Shown here one piece after another: positions 26,901-33,788 of a stretch of DNA of 47,212 nucleotides. Source of the DNA: an uncultured beta proteobacterium (lineage in GTDB: Bacteria > Pseudomonadota > Gammaproteobacteria > Burkholderiales > Rhodocyclaceae). How positions within the stretch are numbered: the stretch's first letter is position 1; each line of letters begins with the position of its first letter. The stretch is from NCBI GenBank assembly GCA_903922075.1, contig CAIXSK010000062.1:1-47212 (forward strand), in the 5' to 3' direction. The translations under genes were made by a program, and so were the position numbers. Below the pieces are notes generated by a model. The model was not told where the DNA came from, made no database searches, and saw only the letters and a list, made by a program, of their open reading frames with translations.

Positions 26901-27278
26901 GGCAATGGCTGACCAAGTGGTTTCCGGCCGCAGATATTGGGAGACGTATTCACCCGCATCCCCTGTTTGCTGGGACCACGCCCCGCGGACATAGGTGATG
27001 AGGTTTCGGTCTTTGCCGTGGCGCTCGTCCTGACGAGCTGCTACGTTGAAGTCCACCCATTTGGGTGGGGTCAAAATGGCCGAATGGGCATCCAAAGCCG
27101 TCGACTTTCCGGAACCAGACGGGCCGAGAAATGCATAACCGCTGCGGGGAATCGAGAAATCGACGATGCCGTTAAAAGTGCCCCAGTTGAATAATTGGAT
27201 GTGGGTGAGGCGAAACTGGTTGATGTCAGCCGAGCCCTCTGCAAAGAAATTCAAGGTGCTCTGCGGGTTTCTATTCAT
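23904..27278 (-). CDS. jetC: Wadjet JetC, SMC/MukB-like ATPase
   Basis: This 1124-aa SMC-type protein has N-terminal Walker A FLGPSGSGKSTALDAH, two long coiled coils (about residues 240-480 and 610-900) around a hinge-like centre (IPSRLLGIREHMAKTLEIPEEKLPYAGELIEV), and C-terminal signature SGGQRQKLAATCLAAALRYQL with Walker B FSTVVLDEAFDKADAEF. Two JetC copies with JetA and JetB form the loop-extruding motor that recognises small circular DNA. I chose the ATG at 27278 because GGGAG lies 6 nt upstream; the ATG 6 nt earlier has no spacing. It overlaps jetB by 8 nt. All ATPase motifs are intact. Confidence 0.95.
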   Translation of the reverse strand: MNRNPQSTLNFFAEGSADINQFRLTHIQLFNWGTFNGIVDFSIPRSGYAFLGPSGSGKSTALDAHSAILTPPKWVDFNVAARQDERHGKDRNLITYVRGAWSQQTGDAGEYVSQYLRPETTWSAIAETYRDGTGRVVVLAQVFWIRGKSSSLGDVHKRYLILQRPFDVRELQFFADHNFEVRRFKFDLPDATVKEEFSSYQERFRQLLDIDNERALRLLHKTQSAKNLGDLNTFLRDFMLDAPETFELADNLVSQFQELNEAHKAVVEARRQIETLKPAQAESFLLEATQRSRTELEALSLAIDAYSEREKKRLLTTAIHEQEVAIAGLQAQAKEQESATRNAFETLQGLQQKRLDSGGSRIEQLSRDVKEAESQRDARIGKRSQAETACQGIGWPYPSTATEFTERADEARRELLGAKERRAEQLEKTVELRDQLKTCERNFTETRQEIAAMEKHPSNIPSRLLGIREHMAKTLEIPEEKLPYAGELIEVKEEEHEWQGAIERVLGGFARSLLVPDKHYAAVAAYLNEQNIGERLTYLRVIERSTEMRTVGANSIVSKLKFARGPLTEWLREELKAHFNYECVDSLQAFRNATRAVTKEGQVKHNTIRHEKDDRRRIDDQTQWVLGFDNKAKRTLYERRALELATEHEKLRKELEAHQTRSEMTEQRLLHCQTLANLQWSEVDVASMLTRITSLQEQLRTELEAHPDLATLDEQIKKQAELHDAEQRKQNAYAANLLAKGSELEKLKISMGALRFELLAFSIAPQQMEALNQRFGEASSTLTLTNLTNAALQVVRGINKELQGLGQQINNHVRAIEERFQRFVSTWPAEAGGLDPTMASADDFFAKLRRLEQDGLPEFEERFLRLLQEQSDQNLTRLSTQLDQERKAIRDRMDVVNESLETAPFGPGTHLVIDTHDRMLKDVLDFKQSLKDALSHSFSQDKEAAESRFSVLNELVKKLSSQETADRNWRALVLDVRQHVEFVARELDASGLEIEVYRSGAGKSGGQRQKLAATCLAAALRYQLGSHGRELPTFSTVVLDEAFDKADAEFTAMAMNIFKTFGFQMIVATPLKSVMTLEPFIGGACFIHIKNRKYSAAIPIEYDEESQRLKLKPEDGNGQEAAAA

Positions 27279-28014
27279 GCTCATCTCCCGTGCTTTGCTC
27301 TTCGTCATCGCCTTCCAGCGGGCCATTTGCATGGTGAGAAAGTCCGCGCTGCTGGATGTCCTGATAGGTGCGCGTGAGCGCTTGAATTTCCTCGGCCGGG
27401 AAAAGTAGTTTCAGCGTCGGTGAAACCTCGAAACGGTCATCCGCCCCGCGGATTTTCTGAAGAAAGTTGAGTTTCTTGGCTTTTTCAATGGCGCCTTGGC
27501 ATTGCTTGTCGAAACGCGCATGGTCGACATTGCCGGTCCGCTCGTAGACACTAAGGTGTTCAATCATCTCCAACCAAGAGACCACAGCACGGTTGCCATC
27601 AGTATTTGCCTGAATGAGCCGTTGGCGGAGGAAGAGGATGAGTACCGATTCCATGAAGGTGAGATTCGCCCGCCGTAACAAAATGGGAATCTCAATGTCG
27701 TCGGCCGCAACCTGGCGCGTAAATGCCACCTTCTGCTCTGGGTCAATCACTAACTCGAGAAAAAGCTCGTGCAGGCGCTGGCGGATGGCCGCTTCATCCC
27801 GTAGGAGCGTTGCCCAAAGGTTGGCCTGGCGCCGTCCGTCAACGGCAGGGCCGAGCAGGAGCTGAACAATTACCCGACGCGTTTCGAGGGGAAGCATTCC
27901 CATATCGCCGGGGAATACGGCAGCGTCTACCTCCTCCTTGCTCTGCGCTTGGTCAGTGGGTTCGTCCGGCTGAAGCGCTTCACTGGAGCAACTGTCATTC
28001 GTTGAATAGTTCAA
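27271..28014 (-). CDS. jetB: Wadjet JetB (DUF4194, MukE-like)
   Basis: JetB is the winged-helix MukE-like partner of JetA. The family core is clear: LPLETRRVIVQLLLGPAVDGRRQANLWATLLRDEAAIRQRLHELFLELVID, then VAFTRQVAADDIEIPILLRRANLTFMESVLILFLRQRL, and a C-terminal VSPTLKLLFPAEEIQALTRTYQ. From the TTG at 28014 the product is 247 aa; GGGAG lies about 8 nt upstream and the overlap with jetA is 20 nt. The track starts at 28092 (also TTG) and 28071 (ATG) lie deeper in jetA without a ribosome-binding site, and would add a tail unlike the family. The acidic C-terminus overlaps jetC by 8 nt. Confidence 0.9.
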   Translation of the reverse strand: MNYSTNDSCSSEALQPDEPTDQAQSKEEVDAAVFPGDMGMLPLETRRVIVQLLLGPAVDGRRQANLWATLLRDEAAIRQRLHELFLELVIDPEQKVAFTRQVAADDIEIPILLRRANLTFMESVLILFLRQRLIQANTDGNRAVVSWLEMIEHLSVYERTGNVDHARFDKQCQGAIEKAKKLNFLQKIRGADDRFEVSPTLKLLFPAEEIQALTRTYQDIQQRGLSHHANGPLEGDDEEQSTGDEHE

Positions 28015-29461
28015 GCATGCTCTCCCTGACAAAATAGATGGCCGGTACCTTGGCCTTTCGTTGTTTTTCATCGCTGCCGAGCCACGAGACAAGCTCGGTC
28101 TCGCTAGTGACTTCTCCGTGCTTGGCTCCTAACGCAACGTAGCCAACGACACTGCCAAAGCCCTGTTCCGCAGGAAACCTATTCAGCAACTGGCCAACAG
28201 TGATTTGTGACTGTTCGGAAAGCGCTTCTCTGAGATGTTGGCGCAAGGTGCGGAAATCGATTTCAGACTGGCGCACCAGCTCCTCTACGACATCAAGTCC
28301 CAGTTCCGACGGCTCCGCTTCTGGCATGGCGGTATCGGCAACATTCAGGCTCGGGTCGTGAAGTTCCCACTGGCTCACCGAGCGAAGGCGACTACTGGTT
28401 AGCGACAGGGAATAATCGAGCTGCGAGTTCGGGCGAATGGAGTCACGCGCCTGAAGAGCTGCCTGCTGCGCTTCGCGCAATAGACTGTGCAGACGTCGCT
28501 GTTCTTGGAACTCACGGCTCTGCACGAAGGTTTTGAGGCTACGGGCGAATTGCTGGACGACTTCATGCACACTGCCGCCTTCGGCCATCAAGGTTCCCGT
28601 CAGGTTTTGCAGGAAGCGTCGTTCCTTCAATTCCAAGCCGCGCGCAAACGCGCGGGAGGTGACAGATTCCAGGGACTCCATCAGCGTTGCCGCTTGCTCA
28701 CCATCCGTTAGCAGGCGCCAGAAGGCGTTAAAGGTTTTTCCATGCTCACTCTGGGCAATCAGGTCCACACCTGCAAACAACGCTTCCAGAACCTCGCCTC
28801 GACTGCCGTCGCTCTCCATCAAGCTTTGGCGGAGTCCTCGATTCAGCTTGTCGAACTCATCACGTACGTTGCGGAAATCTGAGGCCAATTCTTCGGCGAG
28901 GGCAATGATTTCGCGGACACGTTCGAGCGCCCGCTCTTCGGGGAGTGTTTTGACGCCCTCTCGTTCTAATGCCAGAAGTTCGGCATCGATGCGTTCTCGT
29001 TCAGCGATGAGCGTGGCTCGTCTCGTTTCTGGGTTGGCATCTGTCTCGTCGGCTAGGCGAGTTAGCTGCAGAATGACCGTGGCTAGACGACTTTCGGTGG
29101 CTGCGGTCCGGGGCTTCAACAAGCCATTCAAAAAGCGTAAAGCGCTCGTCGCTTCCGCGGTCAGTTCGAATTCTTCTTCACTTGCCCCAGCTGGAAATCG
29201 CCGGCTGAGCCAGCCTTCACCAATCCAGTCTGCAACGTAAGCTTGCGGTGTCTGCGGGAGGTCATGGCCATGAGCACGGAGCGTATCGATTTCTCGCGAT
29301 AAACGTTCGTGGAAAACCGAGCTGGGAAGGGTTTTCTCCTGTTCGAGCAGTAGGCATTGCATCAATCCCATTACCAATGGGGCCTTGTCGGCAGCCAGTA
29401 ATCGCCATAAAGGTCGGCTACGCAAGGCGATAAGAGCCGCTGAAGCACGCAGTGCTTTCAT
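27995..29461 (-). CDS. jetA: Wadjet JetA (DUF3375, MukF-like kleisin)
   Basis: This 488-aa helical protein matches DUF3375: ALRSRPLWRLLAADKAPLVMGLMQCLLLEQ at the N-terminus, AYVADWIGEGWLSRRFPAGASEEEFELTAEATSALRFL, and a coiled-coil middle. It acts as the kleisin bridge joining JetC heads and holding JetB. The ATG at 29461 (MKALRASA) has AAGG about 8 nt upstream; the GTG at 29470 is less well spaced. It opens the jetA-B-C-D operon, whose promoter carries two palindromes of the likely WYL repressor. Confidence 0.94.
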   Translation of the reverse strand: MKALRASAALIALRSRPLWRLLAADKAPLVMGLMQCLLLEQEKTLPSSVFHERLSREIDTLRAHGHDLPQTPQAYVADWIGEGWLSRRFPAGASEEEFELTAEATSALRFLNGLLKPRTAATESRLATVILQLTRLADETDANPETRRATLIAERERIDAELLALEREGVKTLPEERALERVREIIALAEELASDFRNVRDEFDKLNRGLRQSLMESDGSRGEVLEALFAGVDLIAQSEHGKTFNAFWRLLTDGEQAATLMESLESVTSRAFARGLELKERRFLQNLTGTLMAEGGSVHEVVQQFARSLKTFVQSREFQEQRRLHSLLREAQQAALQARDSIRPNSQLDYSLSLTSSRLRSVSQWELHDPSLNVADTAMPEAEPSELGLDVVEELVRQSEIDFRTLRQHLREALSEQSQITVGQLLNRFPAEQGFGSVVGYVALGAKHGEVTSETELVSWLGSDEKQRKAKVPAIYFVRESMLELFNE

Positions 29462-29517
29462 TGGCGGCACCTTACATCATGGCTTGTTTTGAGCATTGTC
29501 CTATCCAAAATAGATGA

Positions 29518-29568
29518 ACGTATAAAAACTATACGTTCAAAATTGCCGTACGTAAAGTTTTTATACGT
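29518..29568 (-). promoter_or_regulatory. jet operon promoter with two 19-bp palindromic operators
   Basis: The site ACGTATA-N5-TATACGT is perfect at 29518-29536 and nearly so at 29550-29568 (one mismatch), 32 bp apart or about three helical turns. On the minus strand TTTACG (29556-29551), a 17-bp spacer and TATAGT (29533-29528) make a good sigma70 promoter for jetA. The -35 box lies in one operator and the -10 box in the other, so a bound repressor would block polymerase. The divergent WYL-protein gene starts 18 bp beyond. Confidence 0.8.
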
Positions 29569-29585
29569 GTGCTACAGTGGTTGGC

Positions 29586-30473
29586 ATGAAAAAGATGGCC
29601 AATCAACGCGCAGAACCGGACTTGCCTACCCGCTGGGGGCCTGAGAAACGGCTTGAGTTCATCGACTTTCGCTTGCGATGGGACGGTCGATTGAACCGGG
29701 GGGACATCTCCGATTTCTTCGGAATCTCGACACCACAAGCCTCCCTCGACATTGCTCGCTACCTAGAGATGGCGCCTCTGAATGCTGTTTACGACCGCAG
29801 TGAGCGAAGCTACGTCGCAACTCGAGACTTCCAACCGGTTTTCCCCTCCAGTCAGCCACAGAAATACCTCAATGACTTGCTAATGCAAGCATATGGCATA
29901 TTAGACCAAGGTGTCAGTTTTTCCGGGTGGCTACCATCAGTTGCCGTTGCACCGACGCCAGCCCGAACCTTGCGGGCCGAGACCCTGATTGCGTTGATAG
30001 GGTCAATACGGCGATGCCAGGCTCTTGAGATGGCTTATCAGTCGATGACGAGTCCGATTCCAAAAAAACGCCTTGTTTCCCCTCGAGCGCTAGGGTTCGA
30101 TGGGCACCGCTGGCATGTTCGGGTTTATTGTCACCAAGAGGACGGATTTCGGGACTTTGTTATTGCTCGGATTCTCTCGCTCGGAAATGAGCAGCAACCC
30201 CCAACAGTGCCGCCCATCGACCAGGATTGGGAGACCTTGGTTACCCTCGTATTGGCGCCAAACCCTGGATTGCCCGATGCACATCAGCGGGTTATTGAAC
30301 TGGACTATGGAATGGTGAATGGCGAGCTACGCTTTGAATGCAAACGAGCGCTGCTGCTTTACGTTGTTCGGAACCTTGGCTTGGATGGCGCAGAAGGGAA
30401 AGCTCCCAGGGTTCAACAAATTGTCCTGCGTAATCTTGCCGAGATTGCCCCACTTTTGCCCGCGCAGAACTAA
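29586..30473 (+). CDS. BrxR/CapW-like WYL-domain transcriptional repressor of the Wadjet operon
   Basis: This 295-aa protein has an N-terminal winged helix (GPEKRLEFIDFRLRWDGRLNRGDISDFFGISTPQASLDIARYLEMAP, the BrxR-like opening), a central WYL domain (ALEMAYQSMTSPIPKKRLVSPRALGFDGHRWHVRVYCHQEDGFRDFVIARI) and a C-terminal WCX-like part. Members sit beside defence operons, bind inverted repeats as dimers and repress until a signal reaches the WYL pocket. Two matching palindromes lie between it and jetA, over the jetA promoter, so control of Wadjet and itself is likely. The start is uncertain among GTG 29577, ATG 29586 and ATG 29595; the middle one is used. Confidence 0.9.
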   Translation: MKKMANQRAEPDLPTRWGPEKRLEFIDFRLRWDGRLNRGDISDFFGISTPQASLDIARYLEMAPLNAVYDRSERSYVATRDFQPVFPSSQPQKYLNDLLMQAYGILDQGVSFSGWLPSVAVAPTPARTLRAETLIALIGSIRRCQALEMAYQSMTSPIPKKRLVSPRALGFDGHRWHVRVYCHQEDGFRDFVIARILSLGNEQQPPTVPPIDQDWETLVTLVLAPNPGLPDAHQRVIELDYGMVNGELRFECKRALLLYVVRNLGLDGAEGKAPRVQQIVLRNLAEIAPLLPAQN

Positions 30474-30474
30474 G

Positions 30475-31119
30475 TCACTGGTGATTAACGATGGGCAGAA
30501 TGTCCATAAAGTCCGTGTGCATCTGACGAACCTGCACCATGTTCTCTGGATTGCCCGAAAGAATCGCTAGTAACTGTGATGTCAGTGCAACAACGGCATT
30601 GGCGTTCCGAATGACGTCGTAAATCAATTGTGCCGGATAACCACTCATCGTTCGGGATAAGGGATGCAAACCGCCATGGGCATAACTGTTCATGGCCTTC
30701 CAGGTCACCTCTTTGTATTCCCGCAGCTGCGCGACGATGCCTGCCGGCGCATCAGGGTTGGCCTCCAGCTGCTTGAGCATTTCCGCCAGGCCTTCTCCCT
30801 CATTTGCTCGTTTCGCCGACTCCATGGTCAGAGGTTCGGATAGCTTTGTAACCCAGTTCTCGCTCGCCGCGTGGAGCAACCAGATTCCGCGCACTAGGCT
30901 TTCAAACTGGGGCCGGGTCAATGCAATCGCCGAAGAAAACAACCCTTGCTCGAACAGAACCAGCGCACTCACTGCATGCTCCAGCGACAGTAGCCCGGAT
31001 TGAAATGCGGTGATGAACCGTACGTCAGGGTAAGGAGTCAGGGTCTGTACGTGTTGTTGAACCCGCTCATGAAACGTAGCGGTTCGCTCAATGAGCTGGA
31101 GGAGTTTTTCTTCTGTCAC
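30475..31119 (-). CDS. Conserved hypothetical protein (DUF6988/DUF5677-like), alpha-helical
   Basis: This 214-aa protein is predicted all-helical. Blocks visible are FQSGLLSLEHAVSALVLFEQGLFSSAIALTRPQFESLVRGIWLLHAA and, later, MNSYAHGGLHPLSR, a pattern I associate tentatively with DUF6988 or DUF5677 proteins found near defence genes. The His in SYAHGG may be functional. It starts with GTG at 31119 and has a weak ribosome-binding site. Its stop is one base from that of the WYL gene (convergent), and it is divergent from the 31193 gene. Function is unknown. Confidence 0.6.
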   Translation of the reverse strand: MTEEKLLQLIERTATFHERVQQHVQTLTPYPDVRFITAFQSGLLSLEHAVSALVLFEQGLFSSAIALTRPQFESLVRGIWLLHAASENWVTKLSEPLTMESAKRANEGEGLAEMLKQLEANPDAPAGIVAQLREYKEVTWKAMNSYAHGGLHPLSRTMSGYPAQLIYDVIRNANAVVALTSQLLAILSGNPENMVQVRQMHTDFMDILPIVNHQ

Positions 31120-31192
31120 GACAATGATTCTAAGAAGGCCTATGCGATTATTTTATGCGGATTGGCTTGATGTATCTGGAAGGAATCGAAAG

Positions 31193-32389
31193 ATGGAGAA
31201 GACGGACAAGCCGGTTGACCGTGAAACCCTCTACAACGAGGTCTGGACGGACCCCGTAACGGTAGTAGCGCCACGCTACGGCCTCTCGGATGTTGGGCTC
31301 GCGAAAATCTGCCGAGCCTTGGCCATCCCCCTACCGAGCCGCGGCTACTGGGCAAAGGTGAAGGCGGGGCGCGTCATGGGGCGCGCACCGCTCCCTAGAC
31401 TCAAAACCCCAGGTCCGGTGCCGACTGGCTTGGTCAAGCTGCCTCCGGAAAAGGCCGCTGTACGCCAGGCAGCCAGACAATCGGCCGCCAAGATTCGCAA
31501 AGAAACGCCGCCATTGCCGCCACCGGAGGAGTCACAACCATCAGCTGCCCACCCGTTGGTTCGTGCCGCTGCCAAGCGTCTGAAACAACGGGATGGTTGG
31601 CCACCAGACACGTTGCTTCGCTCAGCCCCCAAAGAGGTGCTGCATCTTTCAGTGACGCGTGATGCACTCGACCGAGCACTCGGGATTACGGATGCCCTTA
31701 TAAAAGCGCTTATCCAGCGAGGCTTTGATGTGGAGGTCGATGGCGAGCGGGGGGCAACCACCCTGAAATACGTCGAAACCGGAACCAGGTTGGAGTTCAC
31801 GTTGACCGAATACATACGTCGAACGCGCCACGAAATTACTCCGGCAGAGGAGCGTGCCCGAAAACGCTACTGGGAACGTTCGCGCTGGGATAACTCAGTC
31901 AGTTATCCGCATGTGCCGATGTATGACTACACCCCAACTGGAACTCTCACCATTCAGATTGGCCGATGGCCATCACGAAACTGGAAGGACACTCCAAAAA
32001 CCCAACTCGAAAAACGCCTTGGAGAGGTTGTTGGTGGCATCGTAGCCCTTGCCCAGGAAACGCACGCCAAAGAGGTTGAAGAGGCGCGACGCAAAGAAGC
32101 GCACCGGTGCGCTGTGGAGCGCTATGAGTTTCTAACCAAACGACGCGAAGATGAAGTCGAACGCTTCAAGGAAGTCGAAGCCAGGGCGACAGATTGGGAG
32201 CGGGCCATGCGCCTGCGTGCGTTTGCGGACGCAGTTGAGGCTCAGGCCAAGTCGGCTGGCGAACTATCCACTGAATACGTGGAGTGGCTCGCTTGGACGC
32301 GTGCGAAAGCCGATTGGCTGGACCCACTGATTCTAGTCAGCGACCCGATTCTCGATGCCCCGGAACCCAAACGCCCCGGCTATTGGTAG
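31193..32389 (+). CDS. Conserved hypothetical protein with N-terminal HTH, common in defence islands
   Basis: This 398-aa protein begins MEKTDKPVDRETLYNEVWTDPVTVVAPRYGLSDVGLAKICRALAIPLPSRGYWAKVKAG, a conserved opening that looks like a helix-turn-helix fused to a short basic arm. The middle has LHLSVTRDALDRALGITDALIKALIQRGFDVEV, and the last third is a charged coiled coil ending in WTRAKADWLDPLILVSDP. I recall this type as hypothetical near restriction and abortive genes, but have no function for it. The ATG at 31193 has AAGGA 8 nt upstream and fits the family start; the ATG at 31142 is possible. Confidence 0.65.
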   Translation: MEKTDKPVDRETLYNEVWTDPVTVVAPRYGLSDVGLAKICRALAIPLPSRGYWAKVKAGRVMGRAPLPRLKTPGPVPTGLVKLPPEKAAVRQAARQSAAKIRKETPPLPPPEESQPSAAHPLVRAAAKRLKQRDGWPPDTLLRSAPKEVLHLSVTRDALDRALGITDALIKALIQRGFDVEVDGERGATTLKYVETGTRLEFTLTEYIRRTRHEITPAEERARKRYWERSRWDNSVSYPHVPMYDYTPTGTLTIQIGRWPSRNWKDTPKTQLEKRLGEVVGGIVALAQETHAKEVEEARRKEAHRCAVERYEFLTKRREDEVERFKEVEARATDWERAMRLRAFADAVEAQAKSAGELSTEYVEWLAWTRAKADWLDPLILVSDPILDAPEPKRPGYW

Positions 32390-32640
32390 GAATTGCTGAC
32401 CCGATAAAGCAAGAAGCCCATGTCGCTGAACATGGGCTTCGTAAATCTTGAACCTTGGCGCTCACGGCCAAGGTGAACGGTTCATTACCGTTGGGGTGCT
32501 ACTTGGTCATCTTGTCGAACTGCGGCGGATTTTCAGTCATGCTGCCTCCAATCGCGTTGTTCCTGAAGGGCCTGACCAACTGCCCGTCAGGCTTCAATTC
32601 CAGATTACTCCTCCAGACAAAAAAGTCTACTAGCGGTACG
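32390..32640. other. Noncoding stretch between the HTH gene and the YccA terminator
   Basis: No ordinary gene is visible. Contents: a TnsB-site-like 12-mer CCGATAAAGCAA (32401-32412), an 11-bp perfect hairpin (32413-32440), a 13-codon minus-strand ORF (MTENPPQFDKMTK, 32499-32540) preceded by GGAGG, and a 7-bp hairpin GCCTGAC/GTCAGGC near 32570-32593. The ORF is too short to judge. Confidence 0.4.
32413..32440. terminator. Hairpin downstream of the HTH gene, terminator-like
   Basis: GAAGCCCATGT-CGCTGA-ACATGGGCTTC gives an 11-bp perfect stem 23 nt after the stop at 32389. Neither side has a strong T-run, so termination may be partial. Confidence 0.4.
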
Positions 32641-32670
32641 GAAAAACGGCCCGCCAACTGGCGAGCCGTT
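32641..32670 (-). terminator. Rho-independent terminator of the BI-1/YccA gene
   Basis: On the minus strand AACGGCTCGCC-AGTT-GGCGGGCCGTT is followed by TTTTT, 26 nt beyond the yccA stop. Stem and U-tail are both good. Confidence 0.8.
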
Positions 32671-32696
32671 GTGGCACCGGTCTGTATCGGGCTGGG

Positions 32697-33371
32697 TTAG
32701 TCGTTGCTGGAGAATCCAAGCAGTTGCAGCACCGACAGGAAGAGGTTCAGCACATTCAGGTACATGCTGACCGCAGCCATCACATAGTTGTCTTCTTCGC
32801 CGCGCACCAGACGGCTGGTGTCGTACAGGATGAAGCCGGAGAACAGGAGCGCGGCAACTGCCGATACGCCAGCCTGCATGGCCGGGACAAACATCGCAGC
32901 AATGCTGGCCAGGATGACGACAATCAAGCCGGCGAACAGGAACCCGCCCATGCGGGAGAAATCCTTGCCGGTTTTATGGACGTAAGCCGTTAGCGCCAAG
33001 GTAACTGCGGTGGTTATCACGGCAGCGGTCAGCACCGTGCTGCTGCCTCCGGGCATGTTGATGTAGTGGGTCAGCGTCGGGCCGATACCCATACCGCTGA
33101 GGGCAGTAAAGGTGAGCATGGCCGGCACGGCTGCCGCAGTATCCCGTTTCTTGTGCAGATAGAACAGCGGAACCAGGCCAAGCAGGGTAAATACGATACC
33201 GGCCAGCGGACCAAAACCGGCCAGCATGCTGATACCAGCACCTACGCCGGCAACAGCCGTTGAAAGGGCGAGCAGTTGGTAGGTATTGCGAATAACACGG
33301 TTGGTGTCGGGCGCCGCAAACGTGCCATATTCGGTTCTGCTCAGGTCGATAACACGTGCTTCAGTGCGCAT
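32697..33371 (-). CDS. Bax inhibitor-1/YccA family membrane protein
   Basis: This 224-aa protein has about seven hydrophobic helices, for example LLALSTAVAGVGAGISMLAGF, GIVFTLLGLVPLFYL, VLTAAVITTAVTLALTAYV, GFLFAGLIVVILASIAAMFV, and a C-terminal YLNVLNLFLSVLQLLGF. GEEDNYVMAAVSMYLNVLNLFL is the BI-1 signature end. In bacteria YccA modulates FtsH proteolysis of membrane proteins; other members leak calcium. The ATG at 33371 has GGAGGAG 9 nt upstream. It lies inside the transposon, 230 bp from the distal end, with its own terminator, so it is cargo, although such genes are normally chromosomal. Confidence 0.92.
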   Translation of the reverse strand: MRTEARVIDLSRTEYGTFAAPDTNRVIRNTYQLLALSTAVAGVGAGISMLAGFGPLAGIVFTLLGLVPLFYLHKKRDTAAAVPAMLTFTALSGMGIGPTLTHYINMPGGSSTVLTAAVITTAVTLALTAYVHKTGKDFSRMGGFLFAGLIVVILASIAAMFVPAMQAGVSAVAALLFSGFILYDTSRLVRGEEDNYVMAAVSMYLNVLNLFLSVLQLLGFSSND

Positions 33372-33603
33372 GGTGGATAACTCCTCCAGTGGTTGGTGAC
33401 GTCACTGTAAGTCGTAGCGCGTTACCAAAAAATCAATCCACTGCTGACCTTCGATTCGAAAAAACCGAACCAATGTAACTTGTTAGTGAGTTTTTGCAGG
33501 ATGCTGACCCCAATGGGCACCTTCATCCATTGGCCTGGGTGGCGAACGTGATTTTTGTGGGAAACAGGTCGAAATCTCCCTGTTTTCTATGGCAATATTT
33601 TTT

Positions 33604-33735
33604 GGACACCTTATGCTTTACTTTGAGCCGATAGGACAGGTTATGTTTTATCGGTACCCAAGGGACTCGGCGCAGAGCCTGATGGTGCGGACAGGTTATG
33701 CCTTACTTTCCGGTCACCTTACGGCTAACGGCACA
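33604..33735. repeat. Distal transposon end with four TnsB-like sites
   Basis: Sites in the same orientation are D1 (33604-33624, GGACACCTTATGCTTTACTTT), D2 (33628-33654, CCGATAGGACAGG to TTATCGG), D3 (33689-33709, GGACAGGTTATGCC) and terminal D4 (33712-33735, GGTCACC to GGCACA). D4 matches the proximal terminus in inverted orientation at 19 of 24 positions. Four sites make this the denser end. Confidence 0.88.
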
Positions 33736-33740
33736 ATCTG
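33736..33740. repeat. Right copy of the 5-bp target-site duplication (ATCTG)
   Basis: Identical to 4827-4831 and directly abutting the ...GGCACA terminus. Confidence 0.93.
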
Positions 33741-33752
33741 CAAAAGAAAAAG

Positions 33753-33777
33753 CCAACCGAGTCCGGTTGGTTTTTTT
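33753..33777 (+). terminator. Rho-independent terminator, probably the original tRNA-Gly terminator
   Basis: CCAACCG-AGTC-CGGTTGG is followed by seven T. Removing the transposon would put it about 40 bp downstream of the tRNA-Gly CCA end, the usual place for a tRNA terminator. Confidence 0.85.
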
Positions 33778-33788
33778 GTTTCCCGGCA

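Larger units (their letters stand above)
4832..33735. mobile_element. Complete Tn7-like transposon (TnsAB-TnsC-TniQ) with a defence cargo, inserted downstream of tRNA-Gly
   Basis: The element is 28,904 bp. Its termini are TGTGCCGTTA... at the left and ...TAACGGCACA at the right, in inverted orientation; the outer 24 nt of the two ends agree at 19 positions. Perfect 5-bp ATCTG duplications flank it. Subterminal TnsB-like sites (core GGACAnnTTATG) lie inside both ends. The transposition operon reads toward the tRNA-proximal end. Cargo in order: DUF6471 protein, type I R-M with embedded Abi, RHH/TrfA module, TOTE primase-helicase, Wadjet with WYL regulator, two unknowns, BI-1 protein. No integrase, cas gene or CRISPR array is present. 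All parts needed for movement look intact. Confidence 0.95.

Noticed and set aside
28015-28092. Longer jetB start at 28092 or 28071
   Set aside because: No ribosome-binding site and a long overlap with jetA; TTG at 28014 has GGGAG at suitable distance.
4832-33735. CRISPR-associated transposon (CAST)
   Set aside because: No cas genes, no repeat-spacer array, and TniQ is of the long TnsD-like kind.
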